Of a stretch of 19,409 bases of DNA, positions 7,350 through 14,308 are shown one piece after another (the stretch's first letter is position 1; every line of letters starts with the position of its first letter). The notes under the pieces are model-generated. The model was given only the letters and a program-made list of their open reading frames with translations. It made no database searches and was not told the origin of the DNA. Source of the stretch: WLJO01 sp046597895 (GTDB lineage: Bacteria > Actinomycetota > Acidimicrobiia > Acidimicrobiales > Ilumatobacteraceae); the NCBI GenBank assembly GCA_046597895.1, contig JBKJJS010000151.1, positions 1 to 19,409 on the forward strand, given 5' to 3'. A program made the position numbers and the translations under genes.

Positions 7350-7802
7350 ATGTCCACCCAGGTGCCAGTCACACAGGGCATCTTCACGTGGCCCTCCGCC
7401 TCACCGAGGCTCATCGGGTCCCGATGCAGATCCTGCGACAACCACATGTTTCCCGCCCAGGACGGTTGTCCGCGCTGCGCCGGCACGGATACCGAGCCAG
7501 TGGAACTCTCCAACCGGGGCACGCTCTGGACGTGGACCGTCCAGGGGTTCGCCCCGAAGGCGCCTCCGTACATCGGCGACGACAACCCCTTGACGTTCAA
7601 GGCGTTCGGTGTCGGCTACGTCGAATTGGCCGGCCAGTGCAAGGTCGAGGCCCGCCTCACCGAGGCTGACCCGGCCAAGCTCCGTATCGGGATGGAGATG
7701 GAAATGGTGCTCGTTCCCCTCAAAACGGACGAGGATGGCAACGAGATCGTGACGTTCGCATTCACGCCAGTCGAGCCTGAAGGATCAGGGGGTCAGTCAT
7801 GA
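7350..7802 (+). CDS. DUF35 zinc-ribbon/OB-fold protein, partner of the downstream thiolase-like enzyme
   Basis: A 150-residue protein of the COG1545 type. The N-terminal rubredoxin-like zinc ribbon has C26-x2-C29 and C40-x2-C43 (CRSC and CPRC); an OB-fold follows (GTLWTWTVQGFAPKAPPY, FGVGYVELAGQ, KLRIGMEMEMVL). Such proteins form stable complexes with thiolase-superfamily enzymes and are needed for their activity, as with the ChsH2 DUF35 domain and the Ltp2 aldolase of steroid side-chain degradation, or with archaeal HMG-CoA synthase/thiolase complexes. Its stop codon overlaps the start of the thiolase gene in ATGA, so the two are translationally coupled, as expected for subunits. No Shine-Dalgarno site precedes the ATG at 7350. 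Confidence 0.93.
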   Translation: MSTQVPVTQGIFTWPSASPRLIGSRCRSCDNHMFPAQDGCPRCAGTDTEPVELSNRGTLWTWTVQGFAPKAPPYIGDDNPLTFKAFGVGYVELAGQCKVEARLTEADPAKLRIGMEMEMVLVPLKTDEDGNEIVTFAFTPVEPEGSGGQS

Positions 7803-8941
7803 CGGATGTGGCCATTGTCGGAATCGGGATGCACCCGTTCGGACGTACCGAGGGCGTGTCGGGTATGGATCAGGGGGCCATCGCCGTACGGCGGGCGGTC
7901 GCCGATGCCGGCGCCAAGTGGGAGGACATGCAGTTCGCGTTCGGTGGCAGTCTCGCCGCCGGTGCCGCCGACACGATGGTGAGCAAACTCGGTCTCACGG
8001 GCTTGCAGTTCATCAACGTGGCCAACGGGTGTGCCACCGGCGGGTCGGCGCTGTTCAGCGCGTACACCACGATTCGCTCGGGGCTGTTCGACGTGGGCAT
8101 GGCGATCGGGTTCGACAAGCACGAGCGCGGCGCCTTCCGGATACCGACTGGGTCCGGCCTCGGCAGCTACTACGGCGCATCCGGCCTGGCGCTCACCACG
8201 CAGTTCTTCGGCATGAAGATCAACCGCTACATGCAGCAGTACGGGATCTCGCAGAACACGCTGGCGAAGGTGGCGGCGAAGGCGTCCCGCAACGGTTCGG
8301 CCAACCCGCTGGGTTGGCGCAAGAAGCCATTGAGCGAGGAGGAGATCCTGAACTCGCCGATGCTGTCGTATCCGCTCACGCAGTACATGTTCTGCTCACC
8401 GGCGGAGGGCGGCGTTGCGCTCGTGCTGGCCCGAGCGGACCTCGCTCACAAGTACACGGACAAGCCGATCTTCCTGAATGCCGCCGTGGTGCGAAGCCGC
8501 CGGTTCGGCAGCTTCGAGGTTCTCGCCCCCCACCTCGCGCTCGAGCACGGCGACGGCCCGACCATTGACGCGTCCAAGGCGGCGTTCGAGATGGCCGGGC
8601 TCGGGCCGAAGGACATCGACGTCGCCCAGTTGCAGGACACCGAGTCCGGCGCCGAGGTCATGCACATGGCCGAGAACGGGTTCTGCGAACACGGTGAGCA
8701 GGAGATGATGATCCAAGCCGGCGAGACGGAGATCGGCGGAAAGCTGCCGGTGAACACCGACGGCGGCTGCCTCGCCAACGGTGAGCCGGTCGGCGCGTCC
8801 GGCCTGCGCCAGGTCTACGAGAACGTGCTGCAGTTGCGCGGCGATGCCGGCGCCCGTCAGGTGCCGAACAATCCGAAAACGGCATATACCCACGTCTATG
8901 GCGCCCCCGGAATCTCCGGCGTCACGATCCTCACCCGCTGA
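7799..8941 (+). CDS. Thiolase-superfamily enzyme (lipid-transfer/SCP2-type thiolase or aldolase), substituted active site
   Basis: A 380-residue thiolase-fold protein. The nucleophile-loop Cys is present in NVANGCATGG (C78). In ordinary thiolases the C-terminal half has a catalytic His in GHP and a second Cys in a CxG motif. Here the first reads NGEPVGASG, with E329 in place of His, and the second reads HVYGAPG, with Y367 in place of Cys. The substitutions argue against a standard thiolysis/condensation mechanism. Ltp2-type retro-aldolases that pair with DUF35 partners are known to use tyrosines, so cleavage of a beta-hydroxyacyl-CoA (for example a sterol side-chain intermediate) is a candidate role; a CoA-transfer or non-catalytic role is also possible. 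It is coupled to the DUF35 gene and followed by a Rieske oxygenase on the same strand. Confidence 0.92.
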   Translation: MTDVAIVGIGMHPFGRTEGVSGMDQGAIAVRRAVADAGAKWEDMQFAFGGSLAAGAADTMVSKLGLTGLQFINVANGCATGGSALFSAYTTIRSGLFDVGMAIGFDKHERGAFRIPTGSGLGSYYGASGLALTTQFFGMKINRYMQQYGISQNTLAKVAAKASRNGSANPLGWRKKPLSEEEILNSPMLSYPLTQYMFCSPAEGGVALVLARADLAHKYTDKPIFLNAAVVRSRRFGSFEVLAPHLALEHGDGPTIDASKAAFEMAGLGPKDIDVAQLQDTESGAEVMHMAENGFCEHGEQEMMIQAGETEIGGKLPVNTDGGCLANGEPVGASGLRQVYENVLQLRGDAGARQVPNNPKTAYTHVYGAPGISGVTILTR

Positions 8942-8980
8942 CCGCGCCCGTCCAACGCGGTTCGACTCGACGTGTTGAGG

Positions 8981-9021
8981 TAAAATTGGTCGCCCAGAGT
9001 AAATTGATCGTAGGATCAATT
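8981..9021 (+). promoter_or_regulatory. Promoter/operator region of the Rieske oxygenase gene
   Basis: An AT-rich island in the 100-base gap before the oxygenase. It holds a TAAAAT -10-like box (8981-8986), a half-site AATTGGTC (8984-8991), and a perfect palindrome AATTGATC-GTAG-GATCAATT (9002-9021) with 8-base arms. The half-site resembles each arm with one change, giving three related sites. This is the arrangement expected for a dimeric regulator (TetR, GntR or MarR type) acting at or just after the transcription start. The -35 is not recognisable. A GAGAAAGGGG ribosome site follows at 9028-9037 or nearby, about 6 bases before the GTG start. Identity of the regulator is unknown. Confidence 0.5.
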
Positions 9022-9041
9022 CATCCGAGAAAGGGGTACTC

Positions 9042-10436
9042 GTGACCACGACCGAGGCCAAACCCGGCACCGCCCGCTCCCCGGGCATCACGTACCAGCA
9101 GTTGCTCGACCAGGACACCCACCCGGTGCCCGCCGTTCTGCGTCTCGAGTCGTCGCAGTACTTCGGCTCCGAGGACATCCCGGTCGAGCGGTACACCACG
9201 AAGGCGTTCCACGACCTCGAGGTCGAGCGGCTCTGGAAGCGCGTGTGGCAGATGGCCTGCCGCGAGGAGGAGATCCCCCGCGTCGGCGACTACCAGGTCT
9301 ACGAGATCGCCCACCTGTCGTTCATCGTCGTCCGTACGAAGACCGACGAGATCAAGGCGTACCCGAACGCCTGCCTGCACCGTGGTCGCCGCCTGAAGGA
9401 CTACGACGGCCACTGCTCCGAGATCCGATGCAACTTCCACGGTTTCGCGTGGGCGCTCGACGGCACGCTCGCCGATGTGCCCGCCCGGTGGGACTTTCCG
9501 CACATCGAGGACGACGAGTTCTCTCTGCCCGAGGTGAAGGTCGGCACGTGGGGCGGGTTCGTGTTCATCAACCCGGATCCCGATGCCGAGCCCCTCGAGG
9601 ACTTCGTGCGTGAGATCGCCGAGCACTTCGACCCGGTCTGGGACCTGCGCAACTATTACAAGGAAGCGCACATCGCGAAGATCGTCCCGGCGAACTGGAA
9701 GATCGTGCAGGAAGCGTTCTGCGAGGCGTTCCACGTGAACGGCACGCACCCGCAGATCATGGTCAACCTCGGCGATACGAACAGCCAGATCGACGTGTGG
9801 GAGAACTGCGCCCGAGTCATCACACCGGGCGGCACGTCGAGCCCGTTGCTCGACTGGACACCGACCGAGAACGAGAAGCTCAGGGCCATGCTCGACCTTC
9901 GTGAGGGCCAGGAATCGCCGTTCACGCTCGAAGAGGGCCAAAGCATGCGGGCATTCGCCGCGGAGTTGTCCCGCGAGCGTTGGCGGCTCACCGTCGGGGA
10001 CCGCGTCGACGAGATGTCCGACGCCGAGTTCATGGACGCGATCGACTACACGTTGTTCCCGAACCTGCACCCGTGGGGGGCGTTCAACCGCATCACCTAC
10101 CGGTTCCGCCCGAATGGTACCGACCACCGCACCGCCATCATGGAGTGCATCTTCCTCGCCCCGCTTCCTGCATCGGGTGAGCGCCCGCCGCCGGCACCGA
10201 TCCACTGGCTGGAGCCTCACGAGACGTTCACGGACGCCGCAGAACTTGGCATGCTCGGCAAGGTCTTCAATCAGGACCTGTTCAACATGCCGAATGTCCA
10301 GCGGGGCCTAGAGGCCACCTTCAAGCCGGGTGTCACGCTCGCCAACTACCAGGAGAGCAAGGTCCGCTGGCTGCACAAAAAAATCGGCGAATGGGTGGCG
10401 AGCCCCGACGCCGTCCCGGTCACGGTCAGGAAGTGA
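9042..10436 (+). CDS. Rieske non-heme iron oxygenase, alpha (catalytic) subunit
   Basis: A 464-residue ring-hydroxylating oxygenase alpha subunit of normal length. Rieske [2Fe-2S] ligands: C111-x-H113 (NACLHRG) and C130-x2-H133 (CNFHG). Mononuclear iron site: H231 and H236 (EAFHVNGTH, H-x4-H), with D412 in the QDLFNMPNVQRGL segment as the likely carboxylate ligand. The acidic bridge residue three before the first His is Glu (E228), where many family members have Asp. It inserts oxygen into an aromatic, steroid or other hydrophobic substrate and needs a ferredoxin/reductase, neither of which is in the window. The GTG start is preceded by a purine-rich GAGAAAGGGG site. A palindromic operator candidate lies upstream, and a small orphan gene follows 5 bases after the stop. 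The substrate cannot be assigned. Confidence 0.95.
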   Translation: MTTTEAKPGTARSPGITYQQLLDQDTHPVPAVLRLESSQYFGSEDIPVERYTTKAFHDLEVERLWKRVWQMACREEEIPRVGDYQVYEIAHLSFIVVRTKTDEIKAYPNACLHRGRRLKDYDGHCSEIRCNFHGFAWALDGTLADVPARWDFPHIEDDEFSLPEVKVGTWGGFVFINPDPDAEPLEDFVREIAEHFDPVWDLRNYYKEAHIAKIVPANWKIVQEAFCEAFHVNGTHPQIMVNLGDTNSQIDVWENCARVITPGGTSSPLLDWTPTENEKLRAMLDLREGQESPFTLEEGQSMRAFAAELSRERWRLTVGDRVDEMSDAEFMDAIDYTLFPNLHPWGAFNRITYRFRPNGTDHRTAIMECIFLAPLPASGERPPPAPIHWLEPHETFTDAAELGMLGKVFNQDLFNMPNVQRGLEATFKPGVTLANYQESKVRWLHKKIGEWVASPDAVPVTVRK

Positions 10437-10441
10437 CGACG

Positions 10442-10654
10442 ATGCTCGGCATGAAGCACCCGTTCACCCGCGCGCTGTACGAACAGGACGGCGAGGGTCA
10501 CATCAAGGTCACCCGGCCGGACAACTCCTGGGGGCTGTTCAACAAGGACGGCAGTTGGATCCGGGGCGAGGTCGAGGAGTGCGACGCCCAGATGTGCAAC
10601 TGGATCAATGGTCCCCAGTTCCGCAACATCCGCGTGGAGAACCTTGTCGACTAG
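10442..10654 (+). CDS. Small hypothetical protein following the Rieske oxygenase
   Basis: A 70-residue acidic/aromatic protein with no family I recognise. It contains C47 and C52 (ECDAQMCNW), two Gly-aromatic turns (NSWGLFNKDGSW), and no signal or membrane segment. The ATG at 10442 is preceded by an AGGAAG ribosome site at 10428-10433 with 8-base spacing; that site lies within the end of the oxygenase gene, and an alternative GTG at 10433 would overlap it. The 5-base gap to the oxygenase indicates co-transcription, so an accessory or stabilising role for the oxygenase is possible. The stop codon lies in CTAG, which is also the stop of the convergent ogt gene. Confidence 0.75.
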   Translation: MLGMKHPFTRALYEQDGEGHIKVTRPDNSWGLFNKDGSWIRGEVEECDAQMCNWINGPQFRNIRVENLVD

Positions 10655-11169
10655 CCAGCCTGGGCGAGGACGTCACGCTCGTGGTTGAGTAGCCACGCCT
10701 TCGTATCGAGCCCGGCGGCGAAGCCCGTCAGGGAGCCGTCGCTTCCGACGACACGATGGCATGGCACGACGATGCTGACGGGATTGCGGCCGTTCGCCGC
10801 GCCAACGGCGCGCACTGCTTTGGGGTTGCCCAGGCGCCTGGCCTGTTCGCCATAGCTCACGGTCGCGCCAAACGGGATCGTCTGGAGTGCCCCCCATGCC
10901 GACATTTGGAACTCCGTCCCGACCGTATCGAGCGGGAGGTCGAAGTCCTGGCGCTCGCCGGCGAAGTACTGCTCGAGTTGGTGCACGGCATCGGTCAGGA
11001 TCGGATGGTCCGGCCGGTCGACAGCTCCGGCGGCGGCGAACCGCACCCGCACATCTTCACCCTCGGCATCCCACAGGATCGCCCGGATGCCAGCGTCGGA
11101 CACCACCAGCGTCAGAAGGCCGACAGGCGAATCGATCGTCGTCGAGTACAGGTCCACGTTCTGCTTCAT
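10651..11169 (-). CDS. ogt: Methylated-DNA--protein-cysteine S-methyltransferase (Ogt type)
   Basis: A 172-residue suicide repair protein that moves the methyl group from O6-methylguanine (and O4-methylthymine) to its own cysteine. The active site PCHRV is at 136-140 (C137); SYGEQARRLGNPKAVRAVGAANGRNP (residues 106-130) is the DNA-binding helix-turn-helix and Asn hinge; GFAAGLDTKAWLLNHE closes the fold. The open frame extends to 11235, which would overlap the upstream gene. The ATG at 11169 is preferred because GGAG lies 9 bases upstream and the family N-terminal strand (SPVGLLTLVV) follows directly; in-frame ATGs at 11184, 11178 and 11175 are alternatives. It lies 31 bases after the Ada-AlkA fusion, surely one operon, and supplies the methyltransferase domain that the fusion lacks. 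Confidence 0.95.
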   Translation of the reverse strand: MKQNVDLYSTTIDSPVGLLTLVVSDAGIRAILWDAEGEDVRVRFAAAGAVDRPDHPILTDAVHQLEQYFAGERQDFDLPLDTVGTEFQMSAWGALQTIPFGATVSYGEQARRLGNPKAVRAVGAANGRNPVSIVVPCHRVVGSDGSLTGFAAGLDTKAWLLNHERDVLAQAG

Positions 11170-11200
11170 GGTCATCATCTCCATCTCAGTCGAGGCGGGC

Positions 11201-12691
11201 TCAGTCGACGCTGGCCCACAGGTGGTGAAGGGCATATGAGCGCCAGGGCTTCCATCGCTCGGCCCGCGCGCGCAGGGCGTCCGGCTCGGTGTCCAAGCCG
11301 AGGCGACCCGCCGCCAGCTTCACGCCGAGGTCGGTTGGCAAAAACACGTCCGGGTCCCCGAGCGCCCGCATGGCGACGTAGCCCGCCGTCCACGGCCCGA
11401 TTCCCTTGAGGGACACGAGTTGACGAACGAGCTCCACACGGTCCGCTCCCGCGTCAATCACGATGTCGCGGGAAGCCAGCGCCGCGCACAGCGCGCGGAG
11501 CGAGGCGCGCCGGGCGCCGGGCATTGCGAGGTGCTCGTCGGCCGCCCCGGCGAGCGATGCCGCCCGGGGAAAAACGTGGGTGAGGCCATCTGTCGGGTTC
11601 GCCATCGGTTCCCCGTACGCGACGACGAGCCGACCGGCGAGCGTCCGGGCGCCGATCACCGACACCTGCTGGCCGAGCACCGCTCGCACGGCCAACTCGT
11701 TGCCGTCGACGGCCCCCGGAGCCCGCAGCCCCGGTCGTTTGGCGACGAGCGACGCAAGCGCCTCATCGTGCTCCAAGACGTCGACGACCGCCTCAGGGTC
11801 GGCATCGAGATCCAACAGACGGCGGCACCGCTGGACCGCGGTCGTCACGTCGCGCCAATCGTCGACGCGCAGCGTGCACGACACGTAACCGGGACCCGGA
11901 CCCGGACCAGGACCAGGACCAGGACCAGGCGAGAGTGCGACGGTACCCACCCCGTGCGGAAGGTCGAGCGTGCGCCGGTACGTCATCGTCACCGGATCCC
12001 AGGTCTCCACGCCCGGCACCGCCCGCAGTCCAAGGAAGCCGAAGAGGGCCTCGGCGTCGAGCGCCCCGCGGTACGGAAGCCGAAGCGTGAGTGCACCCGC
12101 CAAGGCTGGCGTGGCATGCCGGTTGATCTTGCGCAGGTCACGGGGCGCGACGGCGAAGACTGCTTTGACGGTGTCGTTGAATTGGCGGACGCTGGCAAAC
12201 CCGGCGGCGAACGCCACCGTCGTGAGGGAAAGGTCCGTCGTTTCGATGAGCGTGCGGGCAGTGTGGGCACGCTGGGCCCGGGCGAGCGCGAGCGGCCCGG
12301 CGCCGACCTCAGCAGTGAGCAGACGGGTGATGTGGCGCTCGCTGTAGCTCAGGCGGCGGGCGAGGCCTGGCACGCCGTCTCGGTCAACGACGCCATCGGC
12401 GATGAGACGCATCGCCCGTCCGACGACATCGGCCCGGGTGTTCCACTCAGGCGAGCCCGGCGATGCGTCAGGCCGGCATCGCTTACACGCTCGGAACCCG
12501 GCCTGCTGAGCGGCGGCCGCCGTCGGATGGAAACGGACGTTCTCGCGTTTCGGGGGCACGGCAGGGCAACTCGGACGACAGTAGATCCCGGTCGTGAGGA
12601 CGCCGGTGAAGAACCACCCGTCGAACCGAGCATCACGACTCTGCAACGCCCGGTAGCACCACTCGTGGTCGAGGTGTTCGGCACCGGACAT
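11201..12691 (-). CDS. Ada N-terminal domain / AraC-type regulator / AlkA DNA-3-methyladenine glycosylase fusion
   Basis: A 496-residue fusion found in many Actinobacteria. Residues 10-78 are the Ada zinc/methyl-acceptor domain with C38, C42, C69 and C72, at the same positions as in E. coli Ada; C38 accepts methyl from DNA phosphotriesters and turns the protein into an activator. About 88-190 is the AraC-type DNA-binding domain (LARRLSYSERHITRLL; FAAGFASVRQFNDTVKAVF). About 200-300 is the AlkA N-domain and 315-496 the HhH-GPD glycosylase (LKGIGPWTAGYVAMRALG hairpin at 428-445, catalytic D454 in FLPTD) that removes N3-alkylpurines. A seven-unit Pro-Gly run (255-268) lies inside the AlkA N-domain. 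The start has a leaderless-type promoter. Sensor, regulator and base-excision enzyme are thus in one chain, with ogt downstream. Confidence 0.95.
   Translation of the reverse strand: MSGAEHLDHEWCYRALQSRDARFDGWFFTGVLTTGIYCRPSCPAVPPKRENVRFHPTAAAAQQAGFRACKRCRPDASPGSPEWNTRADVVGRAMRLIADGVVDRDGVPGLARRLSYSERHITRLLTAEVGAGPLALARAQRAHTARTLIETTDLSLTTVAFAAGFASVRQFNDTVKAVFAVAPRDLRKINRHATPALAGALTLRLPYRGALDAEALFGFLGLRAVPGVETWDPVTMTYRRTLDLPHGVGTVALSPGPGPGPGPGPGPGYVSCTLRVDDWRDVTTAVQRCRRLLDLDADPEAVVDVLEHDEALASLVAKRPGLRAPGAVDGNELAVRAVLGQQVSVIGARTLAGRLVVAYGEPMANPTDGLTHVFPRAASLAGAADEHLAMPGARRASLRALCAALASRDIVIDAGADRVELVRQLVSLKGIGPWTAGYVAMRALGDPDVFLPTDLGVKLAAGRLGLDTEPDALRARAERWKPWRSYALHHLWASVD
11888..11929. repeat. 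Seven-unit hexanucleotide repeat coding for (Pro-Gly)7
   Basis: Plus-strand units are ACCGGG, ACCCGG, ACCCGG, then four ACCAGG: near-perfect 6-base tandem repeats, giving seven Pro-Gly pairs at residues 255-268 of the Ada-AlkA fusion. Four identical units in a row point to recent slippage expansion. The tract probably forms an extended loop between beta-strands of the AlkA N-domain. Confidence 0.9.
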
Positions 12692-12697
12692 GGACCC

Positions 12698-12726
12698 ATT
12701 GTGCCGTCGCCCGAGCCAATTGACTA
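12698..12726 (-). promoter_or_regulatory. Probable leaderless promoter of the Ada-AlkA gene
   Basis: On the minus strand TAGTCA (12726-12721) and CACAAT (12703-12698) are separated by 17 bases, matching the -35 and -10 consensus at 4 of 6 and 5 of 6 positions. The ATG at 12691 follows the -10 box after 6 bases, leaving no room for a Shine-Dalgarno site. The 102-base divergent region would also hold the methylated Ada binding site, for which I saw no certain match. Confidence 0.5.
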
Positions 12727-12779
12727 GCGGAAATCAGCCATCGCCCCCGTCTGTCTCGGCAAAGCGAATACCTTAGTTG

Positions 12780-12785
12780 TAGACT
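12780..12785 (+). promoter_or_regulatory. -10 box for leaderless transcription of the MFS gene
   Basis: TAGACT fits TANNNT and is followed by 8 bases and then the ATG at 12794. No Shine-Dalgarno sequence is present (the bases before the ATG are GCAAGTTC). The -35 region is not convincing. Confidence 0.35.
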
Positions 12786-12793
12786 GCAAGTTC

Positions 12794-14308
12794 ATGATTG
12801 ACGGCGTCGCTCCACTGACGCAGCGCCAGATCTGGATCGTCTTCGGCGGCGTCATGGCCGGCATGTTTCTCTCGGCGCTCGACTCGAACATCCTGAGCAC
12901 CGCGCTCCCTACGATCGTGAACGAGTTCGAAGGCGGCAAGCAGTTCGCGTGGGTTGGTACGGCCTACATGCTCACGTCGACGGCCGCCACTCCGCTGTTC
13001 GGCAAGCTCTCGGACCAGTACGGCAGACGCCTGCTGTTCCAGATCGCGATCATCGTCTTCGTCGTCGGCTCGGTCGCCTGTGCGGCTGCGCAGAGCATGA
13101 ACCAACTCATCGCCGCCAGGGGGCTTCAGGGCATCGGGGGCGGCGGTCTGTTCGCGCTGGCGTTCGCCATCATCGGCGACGTGATCCCACCCCGCGAGCG
13201 CGGGCGCTACGTGGGGTTCATGACGAGTGTGTTCACGATGTCATCCATCGTTGGGCCACTGCTCGGCGGTGTCATCGTGGACAACACGTCCTGGCGCTGG
13301 ATCTTCCTCATCAACGTCCCGCTCGGGATCGGGGCCCTCCTCATCACGTCGTCGGCCCTGCGCCTCCCGTGGGTCAAACAGCCCCACAAGGTGGACTACA
13401 TCGGCGCCACACTCCTCGTCGGCGGGGTGTGTTCGCTGATCCTCGCGATGGCGTGGGCGGGCGACGTGTACGGCTGGACCGCTCCCACCACCCTTGGCCT
13501 GCTCAGCGCATCCGCAGTGTTGACCGCCGTGTTCATCTGGTGGGAGACCAAGGCACCGGAGCCGATCGTGCCACTGCGGCTTTTCACGATCCCGACGATC
13601 CGGGCGATCGTTCCCATCATGGCGATCGGTGGCGCTGTGCTGTTCGGCGCGACGGCGTTTGTCCCACTGTTCCTACAGGCCGTCACTGGTCTGAAGGCGA
13701 CATGGGCCGGTCTGCTCATGTCGCCGTTCGCCATCGGTGTGGCGGTCGGCGCCATCATCACGGGTCGACGCACCGCCACCACAGGCCGTTACAAAGCGTG
13801 GCCCATCGTCGGGCTACTCCTCACGACCGCCGGCATGCTCGTCATGAGCACGCTGCACGGCACCCCTGGCTACGTGCCAGTAGCGATGGTCGGAATGGCA
13901 CTCGCCGGCCTCGGACTCGGCTCGCTGATGCCGGTCGGCACGATGGCGGCGCAAAATGCCGTGGAGTGGCAGGACCTCGGAGTCGCATCGTCCACCGTGC
14001 TGTTTTTCCGCCAACTCGGCGGAGTCGTCGGCATCGCGTTGTTCGGCGCCATCTTGAACTCACAGATCAGCGATGAACTCGATCCAAGTCTCGTGCGCCA
14101 GCCGCTCGAGATCCGCGCCTTGCCGACGGCCCAGCGTGACGCCGCGCTCGAGATACTCACCAACGGAATCACGACCATCTTCAAAGTGGCGGCGCCACTC
14201 GCCGCCCTCGGCGTGTTGCTGGCCCTGCGGTTGCCCGAACTTCCGCTACGCACGACGTCCGCCCTGCAGCGCAGTACCGAGTCGGTCCCCTCCGGTCACT
14301 CGACGTGA
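12794..14308 (+). CDS. MFS drug/metabolite exporter, DHA2 (EmrB/QacA) family
   Basis: A 504-residue transporter with about 14 hydrophobic segments, the DHA2 layout. Seen: the D1 motif LDSNILSTALPT (29-40), motif A GKLSDQYGRR (70-79) in the first cytoplasmic loop, RGLQGIGGG (109-117), motif C-like SSIVGPLLGGVI in the fifth segment, which marks antiporters, and a second-half RQLGGVVGIALFGA. These proteins use the proton gradient to export lipophilic drugs, dyes or metabolites. The gene is divergent from the Ada-AlkA fusion, sharing a 102-base region, so joint response to alkylating or toxic compounds is possible but not shown. Its last 13 bases overlap the convergent transglutaminase-like gene. 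Substrate unknown. Confidence 0.93.
   Translation: MIDGVAPLTQRQIWIVFGGVMAGMFLSALDSNILSTALPTIVNEFEGGKQFAWVGTAYMLTSTAATPLFGKLSDQYGRRLLFQIAIIVFVVGSVACAAAQSMNQLIAARGLQGIGGGGLFALAFAIIGDVIPPRERGRYVGFMTSVFTMSSIVGPLLGGVIVDNTSWRWIFLINVPLGIGALLITSSALRLPWVKQPHKVDYIGATLLVGGVCSLILAMAWAGDVYGWTAPTTLGLLSASAVLTAVFIWWETKAPEPIVPLRLFTIPTIRAIVPIMAIGGAVLFGATAFVPLFLQAVTGLKATWAGLLMSPFAIGVAVGAIITGRRTATTGRYKAWPIVGLLLTTAGMLVMSTLHGTPGYVPVAMVGMALAGLGLGSLMPVGTMAAQNAVEWQDLGVASSTVLFFRQLGGVVGIALFGAILNSQISDELDPSLVRQPLEIRALPTAQRDAALEILTNGITTIFKVAAPLAALGVLLALRLPELPLRTTSALQRSTESVPSGHST

Noticed and set aside
10391..10441. Longer start for the 70-residue orphan
   Set aside because: The upstream part is inside the oxygenase gene in another frame and Arg-rich; the AGGAAG site fits the ATG at 10442.
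11170..11235. Longer ogt start at 11235
   Set aside because: It would overlap the Ada-AlkA end by 35 bases and add residues that are not part of the family; the ATG at 11169 has GGAG at good spacing.
11420..12727. Plus-strand open frame of 435 codons antisense to the Ada-AlkA fusion
   Set aside because: Low-complexity, Arg/Gly-rich shadow; the minus strand has all Ada and AlkA catalytic residues.
12692..12793. AAAGCG stretch resembling an E. coli Ada box
   Set aside because: The match is short and the actinobacterial Ada site is not well enough defined to call it.
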